This document shows positions 35,386 to 46,514 of a stretch of 64,000 nt of DNA, piece by piece; the stretch's first letter is position 1; each line of letters starts with the position of its first letter. This DNA is from Citrobacter arsenatis (lineage in GTDB: Bacteria > Pseudomonadota > Gammaproteobacteria > Enterobacterales > Enterobacteriaceae): NCBI RefSeq assembly GCF_004353845.1, contig NZ_CP037864.1, positions 806,001 to 870,000 on the forward strand, in the 5' to 3' direction. The position numbers and the translations under genes were made by a program. The notes beneath the pieces are model-generated. The model ran no database searches, was not told where the DNA came from, and saw nothing but the letters and a program-made list of their open reading frames with translations.

Positions 35386-35844
35386 ATGTTCCGGGGAGCA
35401 ACGTTAGTTAATCTCGACAGTAAAGGGCGCTTATCCGTGCCTACCCGTTACCGGGATCAACTGCTCGAGAGCGCTACCGGTCAAATGGTTTGCACCATTG
35501 ACATCCATCACCCGTGCCTGCTGCTGTACCCCCTGCCTGAATGGGAAATTATCGAACAGAAGTTATCGCGTCTGTCGAGCATGAATCCAGTTGAGCGTCG
35601 CGTACAGCGCCTGTTGTTGGGTCATGCCAGCGAATGTCAGATGGATAGCGCTGGTCGCTTATTGATAGCGCCCATTCTGCGGCAACACGCGGGGCTAACG
35701 AAAGAAGTGATGCTGGTTGGGCAGTTCAATAAGTTTGAGCTGTGGGATGAAACGACCTGGTATCAACAGGTCAAGGAAGATATCGACGCTGAGCAGTCTG
35801 TTACCGGCGCGCTGTCGGAACGATTGCAGGATTTGTCTCTATAA
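35386..35844 (+). CDS. mraZ: MraZ, dcw operon transcriptional regulator
   Basis: A 152-residue AbrB-fold DNA-binding protein that represses the mra promoter. The start MFRGATLVNLDSKGRL (35386) has GGGGGTGA about ten bases upstream; a longer frame would translate the operator. The two family repeats DSKGRLSVPTRYR and DSAGRLLIAPILR are intact. It is the first gene of the dcw cluster and ends one base before the rsmH start. Confidence 0.97.
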   Translation: MFRGATLVNLDSKGRLSVPTRYRDQLLESATGQMVCTIDIHHPCLLLYPLPEWEIIEQKLSRLSSMNPVERRVQRLLLGHASECQMDSAGRLLIAPILRQHAGLTKEVMLVGQFNKFELWDETTWYQQVKEDIDAEQSVTGALSERLQDLSL

Positions 35845-35845
35845 A

Positions 35846-36787
35846 ATGATGGAAAATTATAAACATACAACGGTGTTGCTGGATGAAGCCGTAAACGGCC
35901 TGAATATTCGTCCAGACGGCATCTACATTGACGGGACATTTGGTCGCGGTGGTCACTCACGTCTGATCCTCTCCCAGCTTGGCGAAGAGGGACGCTTACT
36001 GGCTATCGATCGCGATCCGCAGGCTATTGCCGTTGCAAAGACGATTACCGATCCCCGTTTTTCCATCGTCCATGGACCTTTTTCTGCGCTGGCTGACTAT
36101 GTCGCCGAGCGCGGACTGACCGGTAAGATCGACGGGATTCTTCTCGATCTTGGGGTTTCTTCTCCGCAGCTTGATGACGCGGAGCGTGGATTCTCATTTA
36201 TGCGTGACGGTCCGTTAGATATGCGAATGGACCCGACACGCGGTCAGTCAGCGGCCGAATGGCTGCAAACCGCCGATGAAGCAGACATTGCCTGGGTGAT
36301 TAAAACCTTTGGCGAAGAGCGCTTCGGCAAACGTATTGCGCGCGCCATCGTTGAGCGCAACCGCATCGAACCAATGACCCGTACCAAAGAGCTGGCGGAA
36401 GTGATTGCGGCGGCAATGCCGGTGAAAGACAAATTCAAACATCCCGCGACCCGTACCTTCCAGGCGGTGCGCATTTGGGTGAACAGTGAACTGGAGGAGA
36501 TAGAGCAGGCGCTAAAAAGCTCGCTCAGCGTGCTGGCACCAGGTGGTCGGCTTTCGATAATCAGTTTCCATTCGCTTGAAGATCGCATTGTGAAACGCTT
36601 TATGCGTGAACAAAGCCGTGGTCCTCAGGTTCCGGCTGGAATACCGATGACCGAAGCGCAGATCAAAAAACTGGGCGGCCGTGAGTTAAGAGCACTAGGC
36701 AAGATGATGCCGGGTGAAGAAGAGGTAGCTGAAAATCCTCGTGCCCGTAGTTCAGTTCTGCGTATTGCAGAGAGGACGAACGCATGA
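35846..36787 (+). CDS. rsmH: 16S rRNA m4C1402 methyltransferase RsmH (MraW)
   Basis: A 313-residue SAM-dependent enzyme that N4-methylates C1402 in the 16S rRNA decoding site. The start is MMENYKHTTVLLDEAV (35846); a longer frame runs back through mraZ and is not used. The SAM-binding motif IDGTFGRGGHSR, LLAIDRDPQA and GILLDLGVSSPQLDDAERGFSF are present. It overlaps ftsL at its stop (ATGA). Confidence 0.98.
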   Translation: MMENYKHTTVLLDEAVNGLNIRPDGIYIDGTFGRGGHSRLILSQLGEEGRLLAIDRDPQAIAVAKTITDPRFSIVHGPFSALADYVAERGLTGKIDGILLDLGVSSPQLDDAERGFSFMRDGPLDMRMDPTRGQSAAEWLQTADEADIAWVIKTFGEERFGKRIARAIVERNRIEPMTRTKELAEVIAAAMPVKDKFKHPATRTFQAVRIWVNSELEEIEQALKSSLSVLAPGGRLSIISFHSLEDRIVKRFMREQSRGPQVPAGIPMTEAQIKKLGGRELRALGKMMPGEEEVAENPRARSSVLRIAERTNA

Positions 36788-37149
36788 TCAGCAGAGTGAC
36801 AGAAGCCCTCAGCAAAGTTAAAGGATCGATAGGAAGCAACGAGCGCCATGCCTTGCCTGGCGTGATCGGTGACGATCTTTTGCGGTATGGGAAGCTGCCA
36901 CTCTGCCTGTTCATTTGCATTATTTTGACGGCGGTTACCGTCGTGACAACAGCACACCATACGCGGTTACTGACCGCGCAGCGTGAGCAGCTGGTTCTGG
37001 AGCGAGATGCGCTGGATATCGAATGGCGTAACTTGATCCTTGAGGAGAACGCGCTCGGCGACCATAGCCGTGTTGAACGGATCGCAACGGAAAAGCTGCA
37101 AATGCAGCATGTTGATCCCTCACAAGAAAATATCGTAGTACAAAAATAA
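36784..37149 (+). CDS. ftsL: Cell division protein FtsL
   Basis: A 121-residue bitopic division protein that forms the FtsQLB complex with FtsQ and FtsB and activates FtsWI. A short cytoplasmic N-terminus precedes one membrane segment (LPLCLFICIILTAVTVVT, about residues 38-57) and a periplasmic coiled coil (about 60-105, TAQREQLVLERDALDIEWRN). Length and sequence are nearly those of E. coli. Its start overlaps the rsmH stop by four bases. Confidence 0.98.
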   Translation: MISRVTEALSKVKGSIGSNERHALPGVIGDDLLRYGKLPLCLFICIILTAVTVVTTAHHTRLLTAQREQLVLERDALDIEWRNLILEENALGDHSRVERIATEKLQMQHVDPSQENIVVQK

Positions 37150-37164
37150 GGATAAACGCGACGC

Positions 37165-38931
37165 ATGAAAGCAGCGGCAAAAACGCACAAACCAAAACGC
37201 CAGGAAGAACAAGCCAACTTTATCAGTTGGCGTTTTGCGTTACTGTGCGGCTGTATTTTGCTGGCACTGGGTTTTCTGCTCGGGCGCGTTGCCTGGCTGC
37301 AAATCATCGCGCCGGACATGCTGGTGCGTCAGGGCGACATGCGCTCTCTGCGTGTCCAGGAAGTCTCCACATCGCGCGGGATGATTACCGACCGCTCTGG
37401 TCGTCCGCTGGCGGTGAGCGTGCCGGTGAAAGCGATTTGGGCCGACCCGAAAGAGGTGCATGACGCAGGCGGCGTGAGCGTTGGTGAACGCTGGAGAGCG
37501 TTGTCGACGGCGCTGAACCTCCCGCTCGATCAACTGGCCTCCCGCATTAATGCCAACCCGAAAGGGCGCTTTATCTATCTGGCGCGTCAGGTAAACCCTG
37601 ACATGGCCGACTACATCAAAAAACTCAAGCTGCCAGGTATTCACCTGCGTGAAGAATCCCGCCGTTACTATCCTTCCGGAGAAGTGACTGCTCACCTCAT
37701 CGGCTTTACTAACGTCGACAGCCAGGGGATTGAAGGCGTTGAAAAAAGCTTCGACAAATGGCTCACCGGACAACCGGGCGAACGTATTGTACGTAAAGAC
37801 CGTTATGGCCGCGTCATTGAAGATATTTCCTCTACCGACAGTCAGGCGGCGCATAACCTTGCGCTAAGCATCGATGAGCGTTTACAGGCGCTGGTCTATC
37901 GTGAACTGAATAACGCCGTGGCGTTTAACAAGGCGGAGTCAGGCAGTGCGGTACTGGTGGATGTGAACACCGGTGAAGTGCTGGCGATGGCGAACAGTCC
38001 GTCCTACAACCCGAACAATCTCACCGGTACGCCGAAAGACGCGATGCGTAACCGCACCATTACCGACGTGTTTGAACCGGGTTCTACCGTCAAACCGATG
38101 GTGGTGATGACGGCGCTGCAGCGTGGCGTGGTACGTGAAAATACCGTACTTAACACCATTCCTTACCGAATTAATGGCCACGAAATCAAAGACGTGGCGC
38201 GTTATAGCGAATTAACCCTCACCGGGGTTTTGCAGAAGTCGAGTAACGTCGGTGTTTCCAAGCTGGCGTTAGCGATGCCGTCCTCAGCGTTAGTAGACAC
38301 TTACTCACGTTTTGGGCTGGGAAAAGCGACCAATTTGGGGTTGGTCGGAGAACGCAGTGGCTTATATCCTCAAAAACAACGGTGGTCTGACATAGAGAGG
38401 GCCACCTTCTCTTTCGGCTATGGGCTAATGGTAACGCCGTTACAGTTAGCGCGAGTCTATGCAACGATCGGCAGCTACGGCGTTTATCGACCGCTGTCGA
38501 TTACCAAAGTTGACCCTCCGGTTCCGGGCGAGCGTATCTTCCCGGAATCAACCGTGCGTACCGTGGTGCACATGATGGAAAGCGTGGCGCTGCCCGGCGG
38601 CGGCGGCGTGAAGGCGGCGATTAAAGGCTATCGTATCGCCATTAAAACCGGTACGGCGAAAAAAGTAGGCCCGGATGGCCGCTACATCAACAAATACATT
38701 GCTTATACCGCAGGCGTTGCGCCTGCGAGTCAGCCGCGCTTCGCGCTGGTTGTTGTTATCAACGATCCGCAGGCGGGTAAATACTACGGTGGCGCCGTTT
38801 CCGCGCCGGTCTTTGGTGCCATCATGGGCGGCGTACTGCGTACCATGAACATCGAGCCGGATGCGCTGACAACGGGCGATAAAAATGAATTTGTGAATAA
38901 TCAAGGCGAGGCAACAGGTGGCAGATCGTAA
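37165..38931 (+). CDS. ftsI: Peptidoglycan transpeptidase FtsI (PBP3)
   Basis: A 588-residue class B penicillin-binding protein that cross-links septal peptidoglycan together with FtsW. It has a cytoplasmic tail, one membrane segment (FALLCGCILLALGFLLGRVAWLQ trimmed: about residues 25-45), a pedestal domain and the transpeptidase domain. Active-site motifs are EPGSTVKPM (Ser near 307), KSSNVG and IKTGTAKK. The C-terminal tail past GGVLRTMNIEPD resembles the processed end in E. coli. It overlaps murE by 14 bases. Confidence 0.98.
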   Translation: MKAAAKTHKPKRQEEQANFISWRFALLCGCILLALGFLLGRVAWLQIIAPDMLVRQGDMRSLRVQEVSTSRGMITDRSGRPLAVSVPVKAIWADPKEVHDAGGVSVGERWRALSTALNLPLDQLASRINANPKGRFIYLARQVNPDMADYIKKLKLPGIHLREESRRYYPSGEVTAHLIGFTNVDSQGIEGVEKSFDKWLTGQPGERIVRKDRYGRVIEDISSTDSQAAHNLALSIDERLQALVYRELNNAVAFNKAESGSAVLVDVNTGEVLAMANSPSYNPNNLTGTPKDAMRNRTITDVFEPGSTVKPMVVMTALQRGVVRENTVLNTIPYRINGHEIKDVARYSELTLTGVLQKSSNVGVSKLALAMPSSALVDTYSRFGLGKATNLGLVGERSGLYPQKQRWSDIERATFSFGYGLMVTPLQLARVYATIGSYGVYRPLSITKVDPPVPGERIFPESTVRTVVHMMESVALPGGGGVKAAIKGYRIAIKTGTAKKVGPDGRYINKYIAYTAGVAPASQPRFALVVVINDPQAGKYYGGAVSAPVFGAIMGGVLRTMNIEPDALTTGDKNEFVNNQGEATGGRS

Positions 38932-40405
38932 TTTGCGCGACCTTCTTGCTCCATGGGTGCCGGGTGCACCGGAGCGAGCACTGCGGGAGATGACGCTTGA
39001 CAGCCGTGTGGCTGCATCGGGCGATCTCTTTGTCGCAGTTTTGGGTCATCAGGCGGACGGGCGTCGGTATATCCCGCAGGCGATAGCGCAAGGTGTGGCT
39101 GCCATTATTGCAGAAGCAAAAGATGAGGCTACTGACGGTGAAATCCGTGAAATGCACGGCGTTCCGGTTATCTATCTCAGCCAGCTTAACGAACGTTTAT
39201 CTGCACTGGCAGGCCGTTTTTACCACGAGCCTTCTGAAAAAATGCGTCTGGTCGGCGTAACCGGGACCAACGGTAAAACCACCACCACCCAATTGCTGGC
39301 GCAGTGGAGCCAACTGCTTGGCGAAACCAGCGCGGTAATGGGAACAGTAGGCAATGGCCTGCTGGGCAAAGTGATCCCGACGGAAAATACTACCGGCTCA
39401 GCCGTTGATGTCCAACATGTGCTGGCGGGGCTGGCTGCGCAGGGCGCAACGGTTGGCGCGATGGAAGTGTCTTCACACGGCCTGGTTCAGCATCGCGTGG
39501 CGGCGCTGAAGTTTGCCGCATCAGTATTTACTAACCTAAGCCGTGACCATCTCGACTACCACGGCGACATGGAACATTACGAAGCCGCGAAATGGCTGCT
39601 GTATTCCACGCACCATTGCGGTCAGGCCATTGTCAATGCGGATGATGAAGTCGGTCGTCGCTGGCTGGCCAAACTCCCGGATGCGGTTGCTGTTTCGATG
39701 GAAGACCACATCAACCCGAACTGTCATGGTCGTTGGTTAAAAGCGGTCGACGTGAATTATCACGACAGCGGGGCAACGATTCGTTTTACCTCCTCATGGG
39801 GTGACGGTGAAATTGAAAGCCGCCTGATGGGCGCGTTTAACGTCAGCAATCTGCTGTTGGCGCTGGCGACGCTGCTGGCGCTGGGATATCCGTTAGCGGA
39901 TTTACTGAAAACGGCGACACAATTGCAGCCAGTTTGCGGGCGTATGGAAGTGTTCAGCGCGCCGGGTAAAACCACCGTTGTGGTTGATTACGCCCATACG
40001 CCAGATGCGCTGGAAAAAGCGCTGCAGGCGGCACGTCTGCACTGTACTGGCAAGCTTTGGTGCGTCTTTGGCTGCGGCGGCGATCGCGACAAAGGCAAAC
40101 GTCCGTTGATGGGTGCGATTGCCGAACAGTTTGCTGATGTTGTCGTGGTGACCGATGACAACCCGCGTACCGAAGAGCCGCGCGCCATTATTAACGACAT
40201 TCTGGCGGGAATGCTGGATGCCGGACGGGCGAAGGTGATGGAAGGTCGCGCAGAAGCGGTGACTAACGCCATTATGCAGGCGAAAGAAAATGACGTGGTG
40301 CTGGTGGCCGGGAAAGGTCATGAAGATTACCAGATCGTAGGTTCGCAGCGCCTCGACTATTCAGACCGCGTCACGGCAGCGCGTCTGCTGGGGGTAATCG
40401 CATGA
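38918..40405 (+). CDS. murE: UDP-MurNAc-tripeptide synthetase (meso-DAP adding)
   Basis: A 495-residue Mur ligase that adds meso-diaminopimelate to UDP-MurNAc-L-Ala-D-Glu. Translation starts at GTG, inside the end of ftsI. The ATP-binding motif GVTGTNGKTTTTQLL and the DDNPRTEEP motif that selects meso-DAP over lysine are present, showing a Gram-negative-type wall. murF follows with a four-base overlap. Confidence 0.98.
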   Translation: MADRNLRDLLAPWVPGAPERALREMTLDSRVAASGDLFVAVLGHQADGRRYIPQAIAQGVAAIIAEAKDEATDGEIREMHGVPVIYLSQLNERLSALAGRFYHEPSEKMRLVGVTGTNGKTTTTQLLAQWSQLLGETSAVMGTVGNGLLGKVIPTENTTGSAVDVQHVLAGLAAQGATVGAMEVSSHGLVQHRVAALKFAASVFTNLSRDHLDYHGDMEHYEAAKWLLYSTHHCGQAIVNADDEVGRRWLAKLPDAVAVSMEDHINPNCHGRWLKAVDVNYHDSGATIRFTSSWGDGEIESRLMGAFNVSNLLLALATLLALGYPLADLLKTATQLQPVCGRMEVFSAPGKTTVVVDYAHTPDALEKALQAARLHCTGKLWCVFGCGGDRDKGKRPLMGAIAEQFADVVVVTDDNPRTEEPRAIINDILAGMLDAGRAKVMEGRAEAVTNAIMQAKENDVVLVAGKGHEDYQIVGSQRLDYSDRVTAARLLGVIA

Positions 40406-41753
40406 TTAGCGTAACGCTCAGCCAACTGGCGGAGATCCTCCGTGGCGAACTCAAAGGGGCCGATCTGACCCTTGATGCGGTGACAACCGATACGCGTAAA
40501 GTGACGCCGGGCTGCCTGTTTGTGGCGCTGAAAGGCGAACGCTTTGACGCCCACGATTTTGCCGATAAGGCGCACGAGAACGGGGCGGGTGCGCTGCTGG
40601 TCAGCCGTCCACTGAATACCGATCTGCCGCAGCTGATTGTTAAAGATACGCGTCTGGCGTTTGGTGAGCTGGCTGCGTGGGTACGCGCCCAGGTTCCGGC
40701 GCGCGTTGTTGCGCTGACCGGCTCTTCCGGGAAAACGTCCGTCAAAGAGATGACGGCGTCCATTCTGAGTCAGTGCGGCAACACTTTATATACCGCGGGC
40801 AACCTTAATAACGACATTGGCGTCCCGATGACGCTGCTGCGCTTAAACAATGATTACGACTATGCCGTGATTGAGCTTGGCGCTAATCATCAGGGCGAAA
40901 TCGCCTGGACCGTTGGTCTGACGCGCCCGGAAGCGGCGCTGGTGAACAACCTGGCCGCCGCGCATCTGGAAGGCTTCGGCTCTCTGGCGGGCGTTGCGAA
41001 GGCAAAAGGTGAGATTTTTACCGGACTGTCAGCGAACGGTATCGCCATTATGAATGCCGACAACAACGACTGGCTGAACTGGCAGAGCATCATCGGCGAT
41101 CGCAAAGTCTGGCGCTTCTCGCCGAATGCGGCTAACAGCGACTTTTCGGCGGCTAACGTTCATGTGACCTCACACGGCACAGAGTTTTCGCTGCAAACGC
41201 CAACCGGAAGCATTGATGTTCTGCTGCCCCTGCCGGGTCGTCACAACATTGCTAACGCCCTGGCGGCGGCTGCGCTCTCTATGGCGGTAGGCGCGACGCT
41301 CGAAGCGATCAAAGCGGGTCTGAAGGATCTGCAAGCGGTGCCGGGGCGTTTGTTCCCGGTTCAACTGGCAGAAAATCAGCTGCTACTGGACGACTCCTAT
41401 AACGCTAACGTCGGCTCAATGACCGCAGCGGTACAGGTGCTGTCCGAAATGCCTGGCTACCGTGTGCTGGTGGTTGGCGATATGGCAGAGCTTGGCGCGG
41501 AAAGCGAAGCCTGCCACGAACAGGTGGGCGAGGCTGCGAAGGCTGCAGGCATCGACCGCGTGCTGAGTACAGGAAAACTGAGTCAGGCAATTAGTCATGC
41601 CAGCGGTGTTGGTGAGCATTTTGCGGATAAAACCGCGCTGACCGAGCATCTTAAGGCACTGATTGCAGAACATCAGATCATGACGATTTTAGTGAAGGGT
41701 TCACGTAGTGCCGCCATGGAAGAGGTAGTACGCGCATTACAGGAGAATGGGAC

Positions 41754-41760
<7 letters not shown>
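40402..41760 (+). CDS. murF: UDP-MurNAc-tripeptide D-Ala-D-Ala ligase
   Basis: A 452-residue Mur ligase that adds D-Ala-D-Ala to complete the pentapeptide precursor. The ATP-binding motif LTGSSGKTSVKEM and the central-domain YAVIELGANHQGEI are present. D-Ala-D-Ala is supplied by DdlB, encoded later in the cluster. It overlaps murE by four bases and mraY by seven. Confidence 0.98.
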
Positions 41761-42836
<1,076 letters not shown>

Positions 42837-42838
42837 TC

Positions 42839-44155
42839 ATGGCTGATTACCAGGGTAAAAAAGTCGTCATTATCGGTCTGGGTTTGACCGGGCTATCCTG
42901 CGTGGATTTCTTCCTGGCGCGTGGCGTGACACCGCGCGTAATGGATACCCGCGCGACGCCGCCGGGCCTGGACAAATTACCGGAAGCGGTTGAGCGTCAT
43001 GTTGGCAGCCTGAATGATGACTGGCTGCTGGCTGCCGATCTTATCGTCGCCAGCCCTGGTATTGCCCTGGCGCATCCTTCACTGAGCGCCGCCGCCGATG
43101 CGGGAATTGAAATTGTTGGCGACATTGAGCTGTTCTGTCGCGAAGCGCAGGCACCGATCGTCGCGATCACCGGTTCCAACGGGAAAAGCACTGTTACTAC
43201 GTTGGTAGGTGAGATGGCGAAAGCGGCCGGTGTGAACGTGGGGGTTGGCGGTAATATCGGCCTGCCCGCGCTGATGCTGCTGGATGACGAACGTGAGCTG
43301 TATGTTCTGGAACTGTCGAGCTTTCAGTTGGAAACAACCTCCAGCTTACACGCCGTAGCCGCCACCATTTTGAACGTCACCGAAGATCATATGGACAGAT
43401 ATCCGTTTGGCTTGCAGCAGTACCGTGCGGCCAAACTGCGCGTCTATGAGAACGCGAAAGTGTGTGTGGTCAACGCTGATGATGCGCTGACCATGCCGAT
43501 TCGCGGGGCGGATGAGCGTTGCGTGAGTTTTGGCGTCAACATGGGTGACTATCACCTGAACCGTCAGCAGGGTGAAACCTGGCTGCGGGTGAAGGGTGAA
43601 AAAGTTCTCAACGTGAAAGAGATGACGCTTTCCGGTCAGCATAACTACACCAACGCCCTGGCTGCGCTGGCGCTGGCGGATGCCGCGGGTCTGCCGCGGG
43701 CGTCGAGCCTGAAAGCGCTGACCACGTTTACCGGCCTGGCGCACCGTTTCCAGGTTGTGCTTGAACACAACGGCGTGCGCTGGATTAACGATTCTAAAGC
43801 CACTAATGTCGGCAGCACTGAGGCCGCGCTGAATGGTCTGCATGTTGAGGGTACTTTGCACCTGCTGCTGGGCGGCGACGGGAAATCCGCCGATTTTACG
43901 CCGCTGCAACGTTACCTGACCGGCGACAACATTCGTCTGTACTGCTTTGGTCGCGATGGCGCACAGCTTGCCGCTCTGCGCCCTGACGTTACGGAACAAA
44001 CTGAAACCATGGAGCAGGCAATGCGTCTGCTTGCACCGCGCGTGAAGCCGGGCGATATGGTGCTGCTGTCGCCGGCCTGCGCCAGCCTTGACCAGTTCAA
44101 GAGTTTTGAGCAACGCGGTGACGTCTTTACCCGCCTGGCGAAGGAGTTGGGTTGA
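42839..44155 (+). CDS. murD: UDP-MurNAc-L-alanine D-glutamate ligase
   Basis: A 438-residue Mur ligase that adds D-glutamate. The N-terminal domain starts with VVIIGLGLTGLSC. The ATP site AITGSNGKSTVTTL, the central ELSSFQLETT and the C-terminal HRFQVV...WINDSKATNVGST (carbamylated-Lys region nearby) are present. It begins two bases after mraY, and its stop overlaps the ftsW start (TGATG). Confidence 0.98.
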   Translation: MADYQGKKVVIIGLGLTGLSCVDFFLARGVTPRVMDTRATPPGLDKLPEAVERHVGSLNDDWLLAADLIVASPGIALAHPSLSAAADAGIEIVGDIELFCREAQAPIVAITGSNGKSTVTTLVGEMAKAAGVNVGVGGNIGLPALMLLDDERELYVLELSSFQLETTSSLHAVAATILNVTEDHMDRYPFGLQQYRAAKLRVYENAKVCVVNADDALTMPIRGADERCVSFGVNMGDYHLNRQQGETWLRVKGEKVLNVKEMTLSGQHNYTNALAALALADAAGLPRASSLKALTTFTGLAHRFQVVLEHNGVRWINDSKATNVGSTEAALNGLHVEGTLHLLLGGDGKSADFTPLQRYLTGDNIRLYCFGRDGAQLAALRPDVTEQTETMEQAMRLLAPRVKPGDMVLLSPACASLDQFKSFEQRGDVFTRLAKELG

Positions 44156-45399
44156 TGCGCTTATCTCTCCCTCGTCTGAGAATGCCGCGCTTACCGGGAC
44201 TGGGTGTCCTGGCGTGGGTCTTTGCGGCACTTAAAGGCTGGGTGATGGCGTCGCGAGATAAAGACGCGGACAGCCTGATCATGTATGACCGCATGCTGCT
44301 GTGGCTGACCTTTGGTCTGGCAGCGATCGGCTTTGTGATGGTGACATCGGCATCGATGCCCGTAGGGCAGCGCCTGGCGGGCGATCCTTTCCTGTTTGCC
44401 AAGCGTGACGCGCTGTACATCTTCCTCGCGTTCTGTCTGGCGATGGTGACGCTGCGTCTGCCGATGGAGTTCTGGCAAAAATACAGTACGACGATGCTGA
44501 TAGCCTCGATCATCATGCTGCTGATCGTGCTGGTGGTGGGTAGCTCTGTTAACGGTGCGTCGCGCTGGATTGCGTTGGGGCCGCTGCGTATTCAGCCTGC
44601 GGAATTTACCAAACTGTCGCTGTTCTGTTATCTCGCCAACTACCTGGTGCGTAAAGTGGATGAAGTGCGTAACAACCTGCGCGGCTTCTTAAAACCAATG
44701 GGCGTGATCCTGGTGCTGGCTATTTTGCTGCTGGCGCAGCCTGACCTGGGTACGGTGGTGGTGCTGTTTGTCACTACCCTGGCGATGCTGTTTCTCGCCG
44801 GCGCGAAACTGTGGCAGTTCATTGCCATCATCGGCATGGGGATTTCGGCGGTCGTACTGTTGATCCTTGCTGAGCCGTATCGTATTCGCCGCGTAACCTC
44901 CTTCTGGAACCCATGGGAAGATCCGTTCGGCAGTGGCTACCAGCTAACGCAATCGCTGATGGCTTTTGGTCGCGGTGAGGTTTGGGGGCAAGGCTTAGGG
45001 AATTCCGTCCAAAAGCTGGAGTATTTACCGGAAGCGCACACCGACTTCATCTTCGCCATTATTGGGGAAGAGCTGGGTTATATCGGTGTGGTATTGGCAC
45101 TTTTAATGGTATTCTTCGTCGCTTTTCGCGCGATGTCGATTGGCCGTAAGGCGCTGGAAATTGACCACCGTTTTTCAGGCTTTTTAGCTTGCTCCATCGG
45201 GATTTGGTTTAGCTTCCAGGCACTGGTAAACGTCGGTGCAGCAGCAGGTATGCTGCCAACTAAAGGTCTGACGTTGCCGCTTATTAGTTATGGTGGTTCC
45301 AGTTTGTTGATTATGTCGACGGCCATCATGTTTTTGTTACGTATTGATTATGAAACGCGTCTGGAAAAAGCCCAGGCGTTTACACGAGGTGCACGATGA
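44155..45399 (+). CDS. ftsW: FtsW, septal peptidoglycan glycosyltransferase
   Basis: A 414-residue SEDS-family polymerase with about 10 membrane segments that works with FtsI at the septum. The ATG at 44155 is chosen, overlapping the murD stop and matching the E. coli length; a TTG one codon earlier is less likely. The SEDS motifs RIRRVTSFWNPWEDPFGSGYQ, the catalytic-Asp loop EAHTDFIFAIIGEELG and GLTLPLISYGGSS are present. murG overlaps by four bases. Confidence 0.98.
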   Translation: MRLSLPRLRMPRLPGLGVLAWVFAALKGWVMASRDKDADSLIMYDRMLLWLTFGLAAIGFVMVTSASMPVGQRLAGDPFLFAKRDALYIFLAFCLAMVTLRLPMEFWQKYSTTMLIASIIMLLIVLVVGSSVNGASRWIALGPLRIQPAEFTKLSLFCYLANYLVRKVDEVRNNLRGFLKPMGVILVLAILLLAQPDLGTVVVLFVTTLAMLFLAGAKLWQFIAIIGMGISAVVLLILAEPYRIRRVTSFWNPWEDPFGSGYQLTQSLMAFGRGEVWGQGLGNSVQKLEYLPEAHTDFIFAIIGEELGYIGVVLALLMVFFVAFRAMSIGRKALEIDHRFSGFLACSIGIWFSFQALVNVGAAAGMLPTKGLTLPLISYGGSSLLIMSTAIMFLLRIDYETRLEKAQAFTRGAR

Positions 45400-46463
45400 G
45401 TGGTCAACCGAAGCGGTTAATGGTGATGGCAGGCGGTACCGGCGGGCATGTGTTCCCGGGGCTGGCGGTCGCGCACCATTTAATGGCCCAGGGCTGGCAG
45501 GTTCGTTGGCTGGGCACCGCCGATCGTATGGAAGCGGACTTAGTGCCGAAACACGGCATTGAAATTGACTTTATTCGCATCTCAGGTTTGCGTGGCAAAG
45601 GCGTCAACGCGCTGCTTGCCGCACCCGTACGTATCTTTAATGCCTGGCGTCAGGCTCGCGCCATCATGAAGCAGTTTAAGCCTGATGTGGTGCTGGGTAT
45701 GGGCGGCTATGTGTCTGGCCCTGGCGGTCTGGCGGCCTGGTCATTAGGCATTCCGGTTGTACTGCATGAACAGAACGGCATTGCGGGATTAACCAACAAA
45801 TGGCTGGCGAAGATTGCGACTACGGTGATGCAGGCCTTTCCTGGTGCTTTCCCGAATGCGGAAGTGGTTGGCAATCCGGTACGCACTGACGTACTGGCGC
45901 TGCCGTTACCTCAGGAGCGTCTGGCCGGTCGTGAAGGTCCGGTTCGCGTGCTGGTTGTTGGTGGATCGCAGGGCGCACGTATTTTGAACCAGACGATGCC
46001 GCAGGTTGCCGCAAAGCTTGGCGACGCGGTGACTATCTGGCATCAGAGCGGCAAAGGCGCGCAGCAGACCGTTGAACAGGCGTATGCCGATGCAGGGCAG
46101 TCGCAGCACAAGGTCACTGAGTTTATTGATGATATGGCAGCGGCCTATGCGTGGGCGGATGTCGTGGTTTGTCGCTCAGGCGCGCTGACGGTGAGCGAGA
46201 TTGCCGCCGCAGGTTTACCCGCGCTGTTTGTGCCGTTCCAGCACAAAGACAGACAGCAGTACTGGAATGCGTTACCGCTGGAGAAAGCGGGCGCAGCCAA
46301 AATTCTCGAGCAGCCCCAGTTTACTGTGGATGCCGTCGCCAGCACCCTTGCCGGGTGGTCGCGAGAAACCTTATTAACCATGGCAGAACGTGCGCGCGCC
46401 GCATCCATACCGGATGCCACTGAGCGCGTGGCAAATGAAGTGAGCCGGGCTGCCCGGGTGTAA
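45396..46463 (+). CDS. murG: UDP-GlcNAc transferase MurG
   Basis: A 355-residue peripheral membrane glycosyltransferase (GT28) that adds GlcNAc to lipid I to form lipid II. The N-terminal glycine-rich loop GGTGGHVFPGLAVA, the acceptor-side GMGGYVSGPGGLAAW and the UDP-GlcNAc-binding LVVGGSQGARILN and FQHKDRQQYWNA are intact. The next gene, murC, follows after 51 bases. Confidence 0.98.
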   Translation: MSGQPKRLMVMAGGTGGHVFPGLAVAHHLMAQGWQVRWLGTADRMEADLVPKHGIEIDFIRISGLRGKGVNALLAAPVRIFNAWRQARAIMKQFKPDVVLGMGGYVSGPGGLAAWSLGIPVVLHEQNGIAGLTNKWLAKIATTVMQAFPGAFPNAEVVGNPVRTDVLALPLPQERLAGREGPVRVLVVGGSQGARILNQTMPQVAAKLGDAVTIWHQSGKGAQQTVEQAYADAGQSQHKVTEFIDDMAAAYAWADVVVCRSGALTVSEIAAAGLPALFVPFQHKDRQQYWNALPLEKAGAAKILEQPQFTVDAVASTLAGWSRETLLTMAERARAASIPDATERVANEVSRAARV

Positions 46464-46514
46464 TTGTGGTGATGCCTTTTGCATCGCATGAACTAAGAAG
46501 TTAATGGCTAAAGA

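Noticed and set aside
43346..44230. 294-codon antisense frame over murD/ftsW
   Set aside because: It mirrors the codon structure of the sense genes, has no own start signals and resembles no family.
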